A stretch of 24,180 nucleotides of DNA, taken from the IMG/VR virus record IMGVR_UViG_3300010158_000310, positions 1 to 24,180 of that record. One strand, written 5' to 3'. Numbering within the stretch: position 1 is the first letter of the stretch; every line of letters starts with the position of its first letter. Source of the DNA: a virus. Under the pieces are notes generated by a model. That model was not told the origin of the DNA and searched no databases. It worked only from the letters and a program-made list of their open reading frames with translations. The position numbers and the translations under genes are program-made. Of this stretch, positions 14,604-21,564 are shown piece by piece.

Positions 14604-15109
14604 TTCTTCCTCATTTCTGCCAGCTTTTCAACTGTGCGACCACCAAAATATGCACCCATAATGAGCATTCCCCAGTTACCCAACAAGGTAACGTAGGACT
14701 CATTTGCGTTTAATCCGTAGGCTGACATCATGGCAAACAAGAAATACCCCAAAAAGATGGCTATAAGGCTCATAGGACGGATATTCTTGGACAGCCAAGA
14801 GTCAGATGACATATCCGCTTGCCAGCGGTCTGTGATGTTGTCAGCATCGTTCTGAGCGGCTTTTGCCAACAAGTCCAACTCAGCCAGCTCCATCTTTGCC
14901 TTCTCAATACCCAGCTCGAGCAGGCGTTCTTCGTGCTCAAACTGAAGCTGGCGCAAGTTGCTAACGTCTTCTGCGGTCGGGTTGTCGGGGATCTTTACGC
15001 CCAACGTGTTCTCTACCACCTCTTTGCCCTTGGCTTGGATGGCACTAGAGAGTAGTGTTAACCCGTTTTGGGCTAGGCTACCTAGGAGGGATGCGACTAT
15101 TGGGATCAT
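14600..15109 (-). CDS. Holin, 3-TM gene-transfer-release type
   Basis: This is a 169-residue protein. A hydrophobic or amphipathic N-terminus (MIPIVASLLGSLAQNGLTLL) is followed by a long charged helix (about 45-95, with RLLELGIEKAKMELAELDLL). Then comes DRWQADMSSDSWLSKNIRP and two clear membrane segments (SLIAIFLGYFLFAMMSAYG; YVTLLGNWGMLIMGAYFGG) and a basic tail. The DRW-x(3)-M/D-x-WLSK-x-RP junction before the membrane pair is what I recall of the GTA_holin_3TM family. It stands directly upstream of the endolysin with ATGA coupling. It would form the membrane lesion that releases or activates the endolysin. Confidence 0.85.
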   Translation of the reverse strand: MIPIVASLLGSLAQNGLTLLSSAIQAKGKEVVENTLGVKIPDNPTAEDVSNLRQLQFEHEERLLELGIEKAKMELAELDLLAKAAQNDADNITDRWQADMSSDSWLSKNIRPMSLIAIFLGYFLFAMMSAYGLNANESYVTLLGNWGMLIMGAYFGGRTVEKLAEMRKK

Positions 15110-15110
15110 G

Positions 15111-15464
15111 TTAGTCCTTTCCTGTCAGAGTTTTTATAGGTTTGTTTACCACCACTTTTTCTTCCAAGATGGCAATGTGCATTCGGTTCTCAGCAATCTG
15201 GTCTCGATTGCGCTGAATCTCTTTCTCAAGGTCTTGGCGTAACTTTTCCCTAGCCAACTCAGCGCCTGTATTGCTGGCTTGCTTATTGTCTGAAGTCACC
15301 ACTAAACTAATTTTGCTGTTAAGGATGGTCACCTCATGGGCTAGATTGGACAGCGCAGACATAAGGTAGACAACGCAAGAAAACAATAAAGGCAACAAAG
15401 CAAACGTGATTTTCTCAATCAACGCGCCCTTGCTTTCCATTGCTTGTATTTTTTCTTCACTCAT
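15111..15464 (-). CDS. Membrane-anchored coiled-coil protein, candidate inner-membrane spanin
   Basis: This 117-residue protein starts MSEEKIQ, with AGGAAG upstream and an eight-base overlap with the previous gene (ATGAGTGA). A TTG-type upstream start at 15488 is possible but less well placed. It has one transmembrane segment (ITFALLPLLFSCVVYLMSAL, about 19-38) followed by a long charged helix (AREKLRQDLEKEIQRNRDQI, continuing to LEEKV). An N-terminal membrane anchor with a coiled-coil ectodomain next to holin and endolysin is the layout of i-spanins (Rz). However, I found no lipoprotein partner with a convincing lipobox. It could instead be a holin-associated or antiholin protein. Confidence 0.65.
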   Translation of the reverse strand: MSEEKIQAMESKGALIEKITFALLPLLFSCVVYLMSALSNLAHEVTILNSKISLVVTSDNKQASNTGAELAREKLRQDLEKEIQRNRDQIAENRMHIAILEEKVVVNKPIKTLTGKD

Positions 15465-15621
15465 TCTGGCTCTTCCTTTCCTTTTCAACTTCTTTGCGTA
15501 CTTTTTCCATTTTTTCTATCTGCTGTTTGGCCTCATGCTTGGTCTGCATAACGTCCACGTACAGCATCCCAAGGAGCGGAAGCAGTAACACAACAAGAAC
15601 ACAAGCAGCAATCCAGCCCAC
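15457..15621 (-). CDS. Small membrane/coiled-coil protein; start uncertain (54 or 95 residues)
   Basis: The preferred form is 54 residues from a GTG at 15621, two bases after the stop of the upstream gene and with GGGAG six bases ahead. It has one membrane helix (WIAACVLVVLLLPLLGMLYV) and a charged coiled-coil tail (KQQIEKMEKVRKEVEKERK). The same frame is open to an ATG at 15744, giving 95 residues with a Pro/Gly/Arg-rich head, but that would overlap the upstream gene by 121 bases and has only a weak ribosome site. IAAC looks like a lipobox but is buried in the membrane helix, so lipoprotein processing is unlikely. It is probably part of the lysis region; function unknown. Confidence 0.55.
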   Translation of the reverse strand: MGWIAACVLVVLLLPLLGMLYVDVMQTKHEAKQQIEKMEKVRKEVEKERKSQNE

Positions 15622-15623
15622 AA

Positions 15624-16289
15624 CTATCTCCCAATCCTGTGCAAGAGGCCGAGGAGCAACCACATATATAGGAGGAATAGGAAAGTCGCCAGCAGATACG
15701 CCTGCCTTTCTTTTAGGAGCCGCTCCTCCTCTTTGCGTTGCCATGACTCATCATCCCGTTTCTTCCTTGCCTTGTCCTGCTCTACTTTAATGACATCGCG
15801 CATATCAAAAACTTTGCTATACAAAGCCCCCATCTCTTTAGGAGCGCCGTACACCATTGCCTCTCTGATCTCCACCTCCAACGCAGCCATCTGGTCTTGA
15901 GCCATTACCCGCTTCAGGGCGGCTTCCATTAGGTTAGCATCAGGGTCGTAGACATTCTTGCTCTTCTCTTCCTCTTCCCTTATGTGGTCAGCAAGCTGTT
16001 CCTGCAACTTAAAGAACGTTGAAAGCTGGGTAACGATGTCTGCCATGACTTGGGTTTCGTCAACGGCAACGTAGGCTTCCTTCTTTTTCGCCACAGGCTT
16101 GGGGCTTGAGGCGGGCGTTCCGAAGAGCTTTGCCCAGAATCCTCTGACTGCTTTGACATCTGAGACAACCTCATCAGCAGTTTTCTTGATTTCCATGAAA
16201 GACGTTTTGGCGTCTTTATAGAGTTTGCACCCCTGCTTGATAGCGGCAACGCAAGCGTTAGCTGCAAAAAGGATGCTGAGCGGATCAAT
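15624..16289 (-). CDS. Tail-anchored helical protein beside the lysis genes; probable ATT start
   Basis: The frame is open from an ATT at 16289, directly after a TAA, to 15624, giving 221 residues. The first ATG is at 16196 (190 residues), but it has no ribosome site. The ATT has GGGG six bases upstream. The added N-terminus (DPLSILFAANACVAAIKQGC) looks like the typical start of a family of phage proteins I recall beginning DP-[IL]-[ST]. The middle is charged helix (HIREEEEKSKN, KRVMAQDQMAALEVEIREAM, KARKKRDDESWQRKEEER). The C-terminus is a membrane anchor (YLLATFLFLLYMWLLLGLLH). The family and function are unknown. Its place ahead of the small membrane proteins and holin suggests a lysis or envelope role, but a structural role is also possible. 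Confidence 0.65.
   Translation of the reverse strand: MDPLSILFAANACVAAIKQGCKLYKDAKTSFMEIKKTADEVVSDVKAVRGFWAKLFGTPASSPKPVAKKKEAYVAVDETQVMADIVTQLSTFFKLQEQLADHIREEEEKSKNVYDPDANLMEAALKRVMAQDQMAALEVEIREAMVYGAPKEMGALYSKVFDMRDVIKVEQDKARKKRDDESWQRKEEERLLKERQAYLLATFLFLLYMWLLLGLLHRIGR
15628..15632 (-). promoter_or_regulatory. Ribosome site supporting the GTG start at 15621
   Basis: GGGAG on the minus strand, six bases ahead of the GTG, lies within the last codons of the upstream gene. It is better than anything upstream of the competing ATG at 15744. Confidence 0.5.
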
Positions 16290-16295
16290 TTATGG

Positions 16296-16299
16296 CCCC
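16296..16299 (-). promoter_or_regulatory. Ribosome site supporting the ATT start at 16289
   Basis: GGGG on the minus strand lies six bases ahead of the ATT codon. The only in-frame ATG (16196) is preceded by ACGTCTTTC with no purine-rich element. This favours the non-standard start. Confidence 0.45.
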
Positions 16300-16315
16300 A
16301 AAAGTTTCTTGGTGA

Positions 16316-16747
16316 TTAGGGCGCATCAGGCCAAGTAATGTCCCAAGGGAAGCCAGCTTGCGTAGGTACATCGCGCAAGGCTTGGCGCAGGGTGGCAGCA
16401 GGGCCACTAACTGATTCAGCTATGTCTTTGCCTTGAGTCCAGTCCAACGCCTTTAATTTTTCATCACGGGTTTGGCGGATGCTCTTAGCTTGTTCCACAT
16501 CTTTAGCAGCGATACCATCTGCGTCAAGATCAACCAGTTTGTAGAAGGTGAACCACTGACCATCGACGTTAGTCACGCCATCACGCACCACGATCTGGTA
16601 GCGTCCGGCTGATGGGTATGGACCTTCCAAAACTGGGTCGGCGTTGTGTTGATTTAAAACATCTGGTGTGATTGGCAATGTGCAGACAACTCGGTTGAAT
16701 TCATCTGATGTCATCAATTGACCAGTGTTACGCATACGAATTTCCAT
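16316..16747 (-). CDS. Phage tail assembly chaperone-like protein
   Basis: This is a 143-residue protein. The C-terminal half follows the pattern of the Phage_tail_APC family: SIRQTRDEKLKALDWTQGKD, then LRQALRDVPTQAGFPWDITW and a final P. This corresponds to the family's R-x(2)-RD-x-L-x(2)-[ST]DWTQ and R-x-ALRD-[IV]P-Q-x-GFP-x(3)-WP. The N-terminal part (EEIR-like start, TSDEFNRVVCTLPITPDVLN) is variable and may contact the fibre. It has a strong AAGGAG site. It follows immediately after the two paralogous fibres, so a role in their folding or attachment is likely. Such proteins are also called fibre assembly proteins. Confidence 0.8.
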   Translation of the reverse strand: MEIRMRNTGQLMTSDEFNRVVCTLPITPDVLNQHNADPVLEGPYPSAGRYQIVVRDGVTNVDGQWFTFYKLVDLDADGIAAKDVEQAKSIRQTRDEKLKALDWTQGKDIAESVSGPAATLRQALRDVPTQAGFPWDITWPDAP

Positions 16748-16758
16748 GATTTGCTCCT

Positions 16759-18807
16759 TTAAGCGATTGCGAGAAAGATATAAGTGCCGGCACTGACGTT
16801 GATAGCCGCAAGAATGGTTGAATTCAGTGCAAAGCCTGTTGATACTGTGGTCACTGAGCCAAGGGTTGCTACTTCAGCCGCTGTGCTGTTTAAAAGCAAA
16901 TATGGGTCTGTCAATGTAGTCATACCACGGGCTGTGTCGTAGACGTACCAATCACCAGTGCTGTCTGTACGTTTGATAAGAACAAACCTAGCGCCACCAG
17001 CACCAAAGCCACAGTCGATGGTTTGAGTTGTTCCATTGCCTGTGTAAGTTCCTACTTTGCTTACGCCAGCACAAGTGGCAAACAAGTAAGCCACAAAAGT
17101 TGCTGCTGAAGCGTTTGAATCAGTATTTGTTCCTACACTAAATACTGTTGATGTTGGTGCTGTTGAATTCCATGCAGTTGAATCAGCGGCACTTGCATTG
17201 GTTAAGTTTAAATATAATTTATTTGCATAACCAAGCGTACTAGCGCCAATAAGCCATCCTGTAGTTGATGCTGCACTACGTTTTTTTACAATTACTAACT
17301 CAGGAGCAACGCCTAAATTATGGCTAAACGTAGTTGCACTTCCCGTACCCGTATAGCAAACCTCATCAAAGAAGCTAGGGGCGCGACCAAATGACCAAAC
17401 GATGTTGTTGGCAACTGTATTTTGTTCAAGAAAACCATTCTGAATGGTTGTTGTTCCAGTCAAAGCCACACGACCAGAAGATGCTACTTCAGCAGAAGTA
17501 GTGTTTGTAGAAATTGTTTGTTGTTCTGTACTGTTGTTTGAGCCTCGAAGCCTATCAAAAACAAAGTTATTACCTGTTGTGGCAGTACCATTTTTATTAA
17601 TTGCCATATCAACCACATAACCAGTATCAGTTACTGTCGTTCCGCTAAAGGTGGCTTTTGTTGGTGTAAACACCTTAGTCGCATCCGTAGGCACTTTCAT
17701 CGGGCCTCTGCGGATGGCTATGTAGATGTAGTTATTAGCAGATGCGTTGACGGTAGCATTAGCGCCGTATGGATAGAAACCTGTTGCAGTAATACCCATC
17801 CAATTATTTGATATTTCTGCTCCGGAAGTGTTTGCATAAATCAGAGCATCATTACTAACTGCTGGGTCTGGCATCCCACGCATATTGTCTAACATTACCC
17901 AGTTAGCTGTATTGCTTGAATTCTTAACCATAACAAATTGTGGTTCATACCCAAGCGTAACAGTTGGGCCGACAGTTGATCCATTGCCTGTATAAGACCC
18001 ACAGCTAATCACATTGTCCGCATTCGTCAGGCCAAAGCCACCGGCGTTGTGGGCAAATAAATACATGACATAAGTGCCACCTACAACATTTACCCCAGAG
18101 GCTTGACCAACAGTAAATGTTGAACTTGTGGCTGGGCTTAAGGGCCAAACACTAGGAGACCCGGCTGTGGCGGAATTAGTTCCATCTAAAATTAAATAAT
18201 CACCATTAGTCAGGCTTCTATGCCAAACATACCAGCTTGTACCTGCGGAATCTGTACGTTTAATAAGCACACAACCGGGGACGGAGTCAAGAGAATGCGA
18301 AACAGCCTGAGTACTGAGTCCATTTCCACTGTATGTCACAACATCAAAGAACTTTGTTTGTTTGCGAAATGTCCATGAGACAAAACTTCCAGTGTTACTG
18401 TTCACATCTGCGTATGAGCCTAGCGAGAACCCAGTACTGTTGAATGCGGTTATGGCATTTGCGTTTGTTTGTTCTGCACCAGTCGTATTGCTTATCAGGT
18501 ATTTAGTTGCACCACGAACAGTGTCTTCCAAATGGTGGTCTGTAGCAGAACCTCTTCTGCGAATCCAAACCAACCCACCCTTTGTAGACAAGTCAATCCC
18601 ATTGGTAATTGTCTGTGTAGAACCATTACCCGTATAGAGATACGTCGAGAAAACATCTTCAATGTAATTAAACGGACCGCCAAAGGGCCAGATGCCAGCT
18701 TGCTGCGCTTGTTCTTGTTGGTCAAGCGTCCAGATACCCGGCGCTGACGATGGTGTAGGCGCTACGTAATTCTTCGTAATAATCCCGCCGGGGTACTTGG
18801 TGCTCAT
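16759..18807 (-). CDS. Tail fibre-like protein A, about six DUF7483-type repeats
   Basis: This 682-residue protein is built from an N-terminal attachment segment (residues 1-53, containing WPFGGPFNYIEDVFSTYLYT) and about six units of 80-105 residues. Each unit has a GNG-type strand, a P-x-(L/F)V-x-(I/V)K-x-R hairpin, a W-x-(V/L)-x-D-x(2)-RG motif, an N-x-(S/T)-x-(A/G)E turn, a GF-[SA]-L strand and a Y-(V/I)-x(2)-A/L-F end. Units begin near residues 54, 153, 266, 396, 479 and 586. This matches what I recall as DUF7483, common in phage appendages and thought to be a carbohydrate-binding-like beta-sandwich. It is paralogous to the next gene upstream. The C-terminus TYIFLAIA is nearly the same in both. 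Confidence 0.75.
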   Translation of the reverse strand: MSTKYPGGIITKNYVAPTPSSAPGIWTLDQQEQAQQAGIWPFGGPFNYIEDVFSTYLYTGNGSTQTITNGIDLSTKGGLVWIRRRGSATDHHLEDTVRGATKYLISNTTGAEQTNANAITAFNSTGFSLGSYADVNSNTGSFVSWTFRKQTKFFDVVTYSGNGLSTQAVSHSLDSVPGCVLIKRTDSAGTSWYVWHRSLTNGDYLILDGTNSATAGSPSVWPLSPATSSTFTVGQASGVNVVGGTYVMYLFAHNAGGFGLTNADNVISCGSYTGNGSTVGPTVTLGYEPQFVMVKNSSNTANWVMLDNMRGMPDPAVSNDALIYANTSGAEISNNWMGITATGFYPYGANATVNASANNYIYIAIRRGPMKVPTDATKVFTPTKATFSGTTVTDTGYVVDMAINKNGTATTGNNFVFDRLRGSNNSTEQQTISTNTTSAEVASSGRVALTGTTTIQNGFLEQNTVANNIVWSFGRAPSFFDEVCYTGTGSATTFSHNLGVAPELVIVKKRSAASTTGWLIGASTLGYANKLYLNLTNASAADSTAWNSTAPTSTVFSVGTNTDSNASAATFVAYLFATCAGVSKVGTYTGNGTTQTIDCGFGAGGARFVLIKRTDSTGDWYVYDTARGMTTLTDPYLLLNSTAAEVATLGSVTTVSTGFALNSTILAAINVSAGTYIFLAIA
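17667..17731 (-). repeat. 65-base block shared with fibre B (copy in fibre A)
   Basis: It matches 19737-19801 at 64 of 65 positions, the single difference being at 17675. It encodes YIYIAIRRGPMKVPTDAT and two or three further residues. Neighbouring homologous stretches of the two paralogs have many synonymous differences, so this block stands out. Confidence 0.85.
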
Positions 18808-18816
18808 GTGTTGTCC

Positions 18817-20904
18817 TTATGCAATGGCGAGGAAAATGTAGCTGCCGCCAGAGGCGTTAATTCCTGCCGCCGTACTGACAATCTGGAATCCGCCTGTGGT
18901 TGTGTAGATGCTGTTAGCGTTAACTTCAGCGGCGGTAGAGTTCAACAACAATGATGGGTCTGTACCGCTTACCATTCCACGAGCAGTGTCCCACACATAC
19001 CAATCGCCTGTTGTGTCTGTGCGCTTAACAAGAACAAACCGAGCACCACCAGTGAAGCCACACGCTATTGTTTGGGTTGCACCTGTACCGCTATAACTGC
19101 CGACTTTGCTCACACCAGCGCAAGTTGCAAACAAATAGGAAACGTAAGTAACTCCAGATGTGTGAATATTTGCACTACTATTATCCATAGCCATCAAAGT
19201 GCTGGTTGGTTGACTACTTAAACCTATTCCATCAGTCCACAAATACGCGCCAGCCGCATTAGTCAAATTTAAATACGACCTGTTTACTCCCGAAGAAGTC
19301 ATTTGGCTGAATACTTGCCAGTTTCCAACAACAGACCTTGATTTAAAGAAAATCAACTCAGGTACTACGCCTAAATTGTGATTAACGTTTTGCGGTGTTG
19401 TTCCAGTCCCCGTATAGCAAACCTCATCAAAGAAGCTGGGGGCGCGTTGAAAAGCATAGTTGATGTATGTATTTGGGCTTGTATTAACAGAGTAATTGTT
19501 TACGTCGCTACCTAAACTAAAACCAACATTGCTTGCAAAAGAAGTTAAGGTATACGCGTCTGAAACTTCGGCGCTGGTTGTATTTGAATACAACAAGTTA
19601 GTAGCGCCGCGCAAACGGTCAAAAAACTTAGACGCTTGCCATCCACTTTGGCGCTGTTGAATCCAAGTTGAATCTACAACAAAATTAGGAGTTGTAATAA
19701 CTGCGTTTGCACTAGTACCAGTACGAGCAATAGGACTAAACACCGTAGTCGCATCCGTAGGCACTTTCATCGGGCCTCTGCGGATGGCTATGTAGATGTA
19801 GGTTGAGCCAGAACCATTAAGCACGGTACTTGTACTTGTCAAAGTAAAGCCAGTTGCACTTGGGGCTATTCCATCAGAATTTGCTGTTTCTGCGTTAGAC
19901 GTGTTTGCATTTAAAGTATTTGTGTTTGCTCCTGAATTTGCCGTCATGCCACGCATATTGTCGAATAAATACCAAGAACCAGTGGTGCTTGATGCTTTAA
20001 CCATCACCCATTGCGGTTCATAACCCAACGTAACGGCAAGCCCTACTGCTCCTGTACCCGTATAAGACCCACACGAAATCACATTGTCTGAATTAGTCAG
20101 ACCAAAGCCGCCTGCGTTGTGGGCGAATAGGTAGGCTACGTAGGTTGCGCCATTGATGTTTCCATTATTACCTGCGGCATCATTTACCCATGCTGGCTGA
20201 AAAGTTGTAGCTGATTGGTAGGTTGTTGCGTTAAGTGTGTAAAGAAAGGCATTTGTTGCATTTAAACTACCACCCGTTTTACTGGTTGTAATTCCGCTTG
20301 CAATGTGCCATACACCCCAATCACTTGTTGAATCTGTGCGTTTCCAAATAATGCAACCAGGGACGCTTTGCAAATTGTGCGGGACTTCGTGACTTAGTAC
20401 CCCATCCCCCGTATAAGTCACCACATCAAAGAACTTAGGCTGCTTGCGGAATGTCCATGAGGCGTACGTATTGGGAGATAGGTTAGTGTTTGAGTATTGC
20501 TCAACACCAAGAGAAAAACCAGTAGTGTTAAAAGATGTTAAATCATTAGACACTCCAGAAGGGCCAGTTTGTGCAGCAGTTGAATTTGAACTAAGTTTAT
20601 AACTTCTAGTACGGGCAGTGTCGTACAAATTATGCCCAAACGCATTGGAGCGTGCTTTTATCCAAACTAAGCCACCATAGGTGGACAGGTCAATGCCATT
20701 GACAATGTTATTTGTAGTATCGTTACCTGTATAAAGATACGTGCTAAACACATTTTCAATGTAGTTAAACGGTCCACCAAAAGGCCATGTGCCCGCGCCT
20801 TGAGCCTGAGCCTGAGACTGCAAAGTCCACTCTCCAGACGCCGATGTTGTAGACGTAGTTGGTGGGGTTGCGCTAATTATTGCGCCTTTGTAGCGTCGGC
20901 TCAT
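18817..20904 (-). CDS. Tail fibre-like protein B, paralog of fibre A
   Basis: This 695-residue protein has the same layout as its neighbour: a start with GEWTLQSQAQAQGAGTWPFG, then WPFGGPFNYIENVFSTYLYT, then repeated units with the same markers (GGLVWIKARS, GCIIWKRTD, PQWVMVKASS, ELIFFKSRS, ARFVLVKRTD). The end is SYIFLAIA. It clearly arose by gene duplication. Divergence is strong in the loops between motifs and low in the framework, suggesting that the two proteins bind different ligands or form a hetero-oligomer. It is in tandem with fibre A, with a good GGAG site and a 9-base gap between the genes. Function is inferred from place and composition. Confidence 0.75.
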   Translation of the reverse strand: MSRRYKGAIISATPPTTSTTSASGEWTLQSQAQAQGAGTWPFGGPFNYIENVFSTYLYTGNDTTNNIVNGIDLSTYGGLVWIKARSNAFGHNLYDTARTRSYKLSSNSTAAQTGPSGVSNDLTSFNTTGFSLGVEQYSNTNLSPNTYASWTFRKQPKFFDVVTYTGDGVLSHEVPHNLQSVPGCIIWKRTDSTSDWGVWHIASGITTSKTGGSLNATNAFLYTLNATTYQSATTFQPAWVNDAAGNNGNINGATYVAYLFAHNAGGFGLTNSDNVISCGSYTGTGAVGLAVTLGYEPQWVMVKASSTTGSWYLFDNMRGMTANSGANTNTLNANTSNAETANSDGIAPSATGFTLTSTSTVLNGSGSTYIYIAIRRGPMKVPTDATTVFSPIARTGTSANAVITTPNFVVDSTWIQQRQSGWQASKFFDRLRGATNLLYSNTTSAEVSDAYTLTSFASNVGFSLGSDVNNYSVNTSPNTYINYAFQRAPSFFDEVCYTGTGTTPQNVNHNLGVVPELIFFKSRSVVGNWQVFSQMTSSGVNRSYLNLTNAAGAYLWTDGIGLSSQPTSTLMAMDNSSANIHTSGVTYVSYLFATCAGVSKVGSYSGTGATQTIACGFTGGARFVLVKRTDTTGDWYVWDTARGMVSGTDPSLLLNSTAAEVNANSIYTTTGGFQIVSTAAGINASGGSYIFLAIA
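19737..19801 (-). repeat. 65-base block shared with fibre A (copy in fibre B)
   Basis: Partner of the block at 17667-17731, with one mismatch (19745). A second shorter shared block pairs 19409-19446 with 17348-17385 (37 of 38 bases, coding for the RAPSFFDEVCYTG region). Confidence 0.85.
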
Positions 20905-20916
20905 GTAATGCTCCGA

Positions 20917-21312
20917 TTATGAAATTACTTCGTAACTTATCGTGTAGGTAATAGCGCTGGCTGTACCTGATGTAATCGAGATACTTGTGCCCTCCATCAA
21001 ATAGATGGCTGTAGTCTTATCGGTGACAATCAACGAGGCGTTAGTAGGGACAGAAACCGCGCTAACGATTGGGTATGCCGTACCACTTGATGGAGCAGAG
21101 CCTTGAGCCACAGCGCCGTTAGTATAGATTGCAACCGTGGCATTGGCAGCAGCAGAACCACTCACGTTAGCCGCAACAATCTGGTTAATCTTATAGACCA
21201 GACCAGATGCGGCGGCGTTAGCCAACAACACAACAGCAGTTGTGCCAGTTGGGGTGTAATACGTTGTCGTGCCAAGAATGGACGTTACGTTGACAATATT
21301 TGGATTTGCCAT
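20917..21312 (-). CDS. Small beta-rich virion protein of unknown function
   Basis: This 131-residue protein starts MANPNIVNVTSILGTTTYYT. The markers LLANAAASGLVYKINQI, SAVSVPTNASLIVTD, YLMEGTSI and the end ISYEVIS match a small protein I recall next to fibre genes in many aquatic phages. It is probably a single beta-sandwich of the capsid or tail decoration type. It lies in the fibre cluster with an AAGGA ribosome site. No precise role can be given. Confidence 0.7.
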   Translation of the reverse strand: MANPNIVNVTSILGTTTYYTPTGTTAVVLLANAAASGLVYKINQIVAANVSGSAAANATVAIYTNGAVAQGSAPSSGTAYPIVSAVSVPTNASLIVTDKTTAIYLMEGTSISITSGTASAITYTISYEVIS

Positions 21313-21321
21313 GATGGTTCC

Positions 21322-21555
21322 TTATAAACCGAAAATTATTGAGAAGGCTATTGCTTGGCCCTTGGTAGCGCTTCCGCCAGCAGTTGCCAGTAAGGTAACG
21401 ACACCAGAGCTATTTTTGTAATAAAGCTTTCCGTCGTTATAGTTGAGCGCCAATTCTGCGCCTGACGCACTGCTTGTCATGTTGGCGGCAAGAGGAACCG
21501 CTGAAGCCGTGCCGCTTCCATAAATCAGAATTGGTGTATATCCACTTTGTGCCAT
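21322..21555 (-). CDS. Short fibre-type structural protein
   Basis: This is a 77-residue protein. It resembles the N-terminal unit found at the start of many phage fibres and minor structural proteins: MAQSGYTPILIYGS, then ELALNYNDGKLYYKNSSGVV, with the NYNDGKLYYK hairpin as the key motif. Here it stands alone rather than as the head of a long fibre. It may be a small attachment or decoration protein, or a remnant whose downstream part was lost. It has an AAGGA site; the next gene follows after 9 bases. Confidence 0.7.
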   Translation of the reverse strand: MAQSGYTPILIYGSGTASAVPLAANMTSSASGAELALNYNDGKLYYKNSSGVVTLLATAGGSATKGQAIAFSIIFGL

Positions 21556-21564
21556 GATGTTTCC

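Noticed and set aside
15457-15744. Lipobox-like IAAC suggesting an Rz1 lipoprotein
   Set aside because: The cysteine lies inside a continuous membrane helix with hydrophobic residues after it, and more than 40 residues from the long form's start.
15980-16288. Leftward frame starting TTG at 16288 as a gene
   Set aside because: Its Ser/Arg/Lys-rich product looks like an out-of-frame reading, and it lies over the helical frame of the 221-residue protein.
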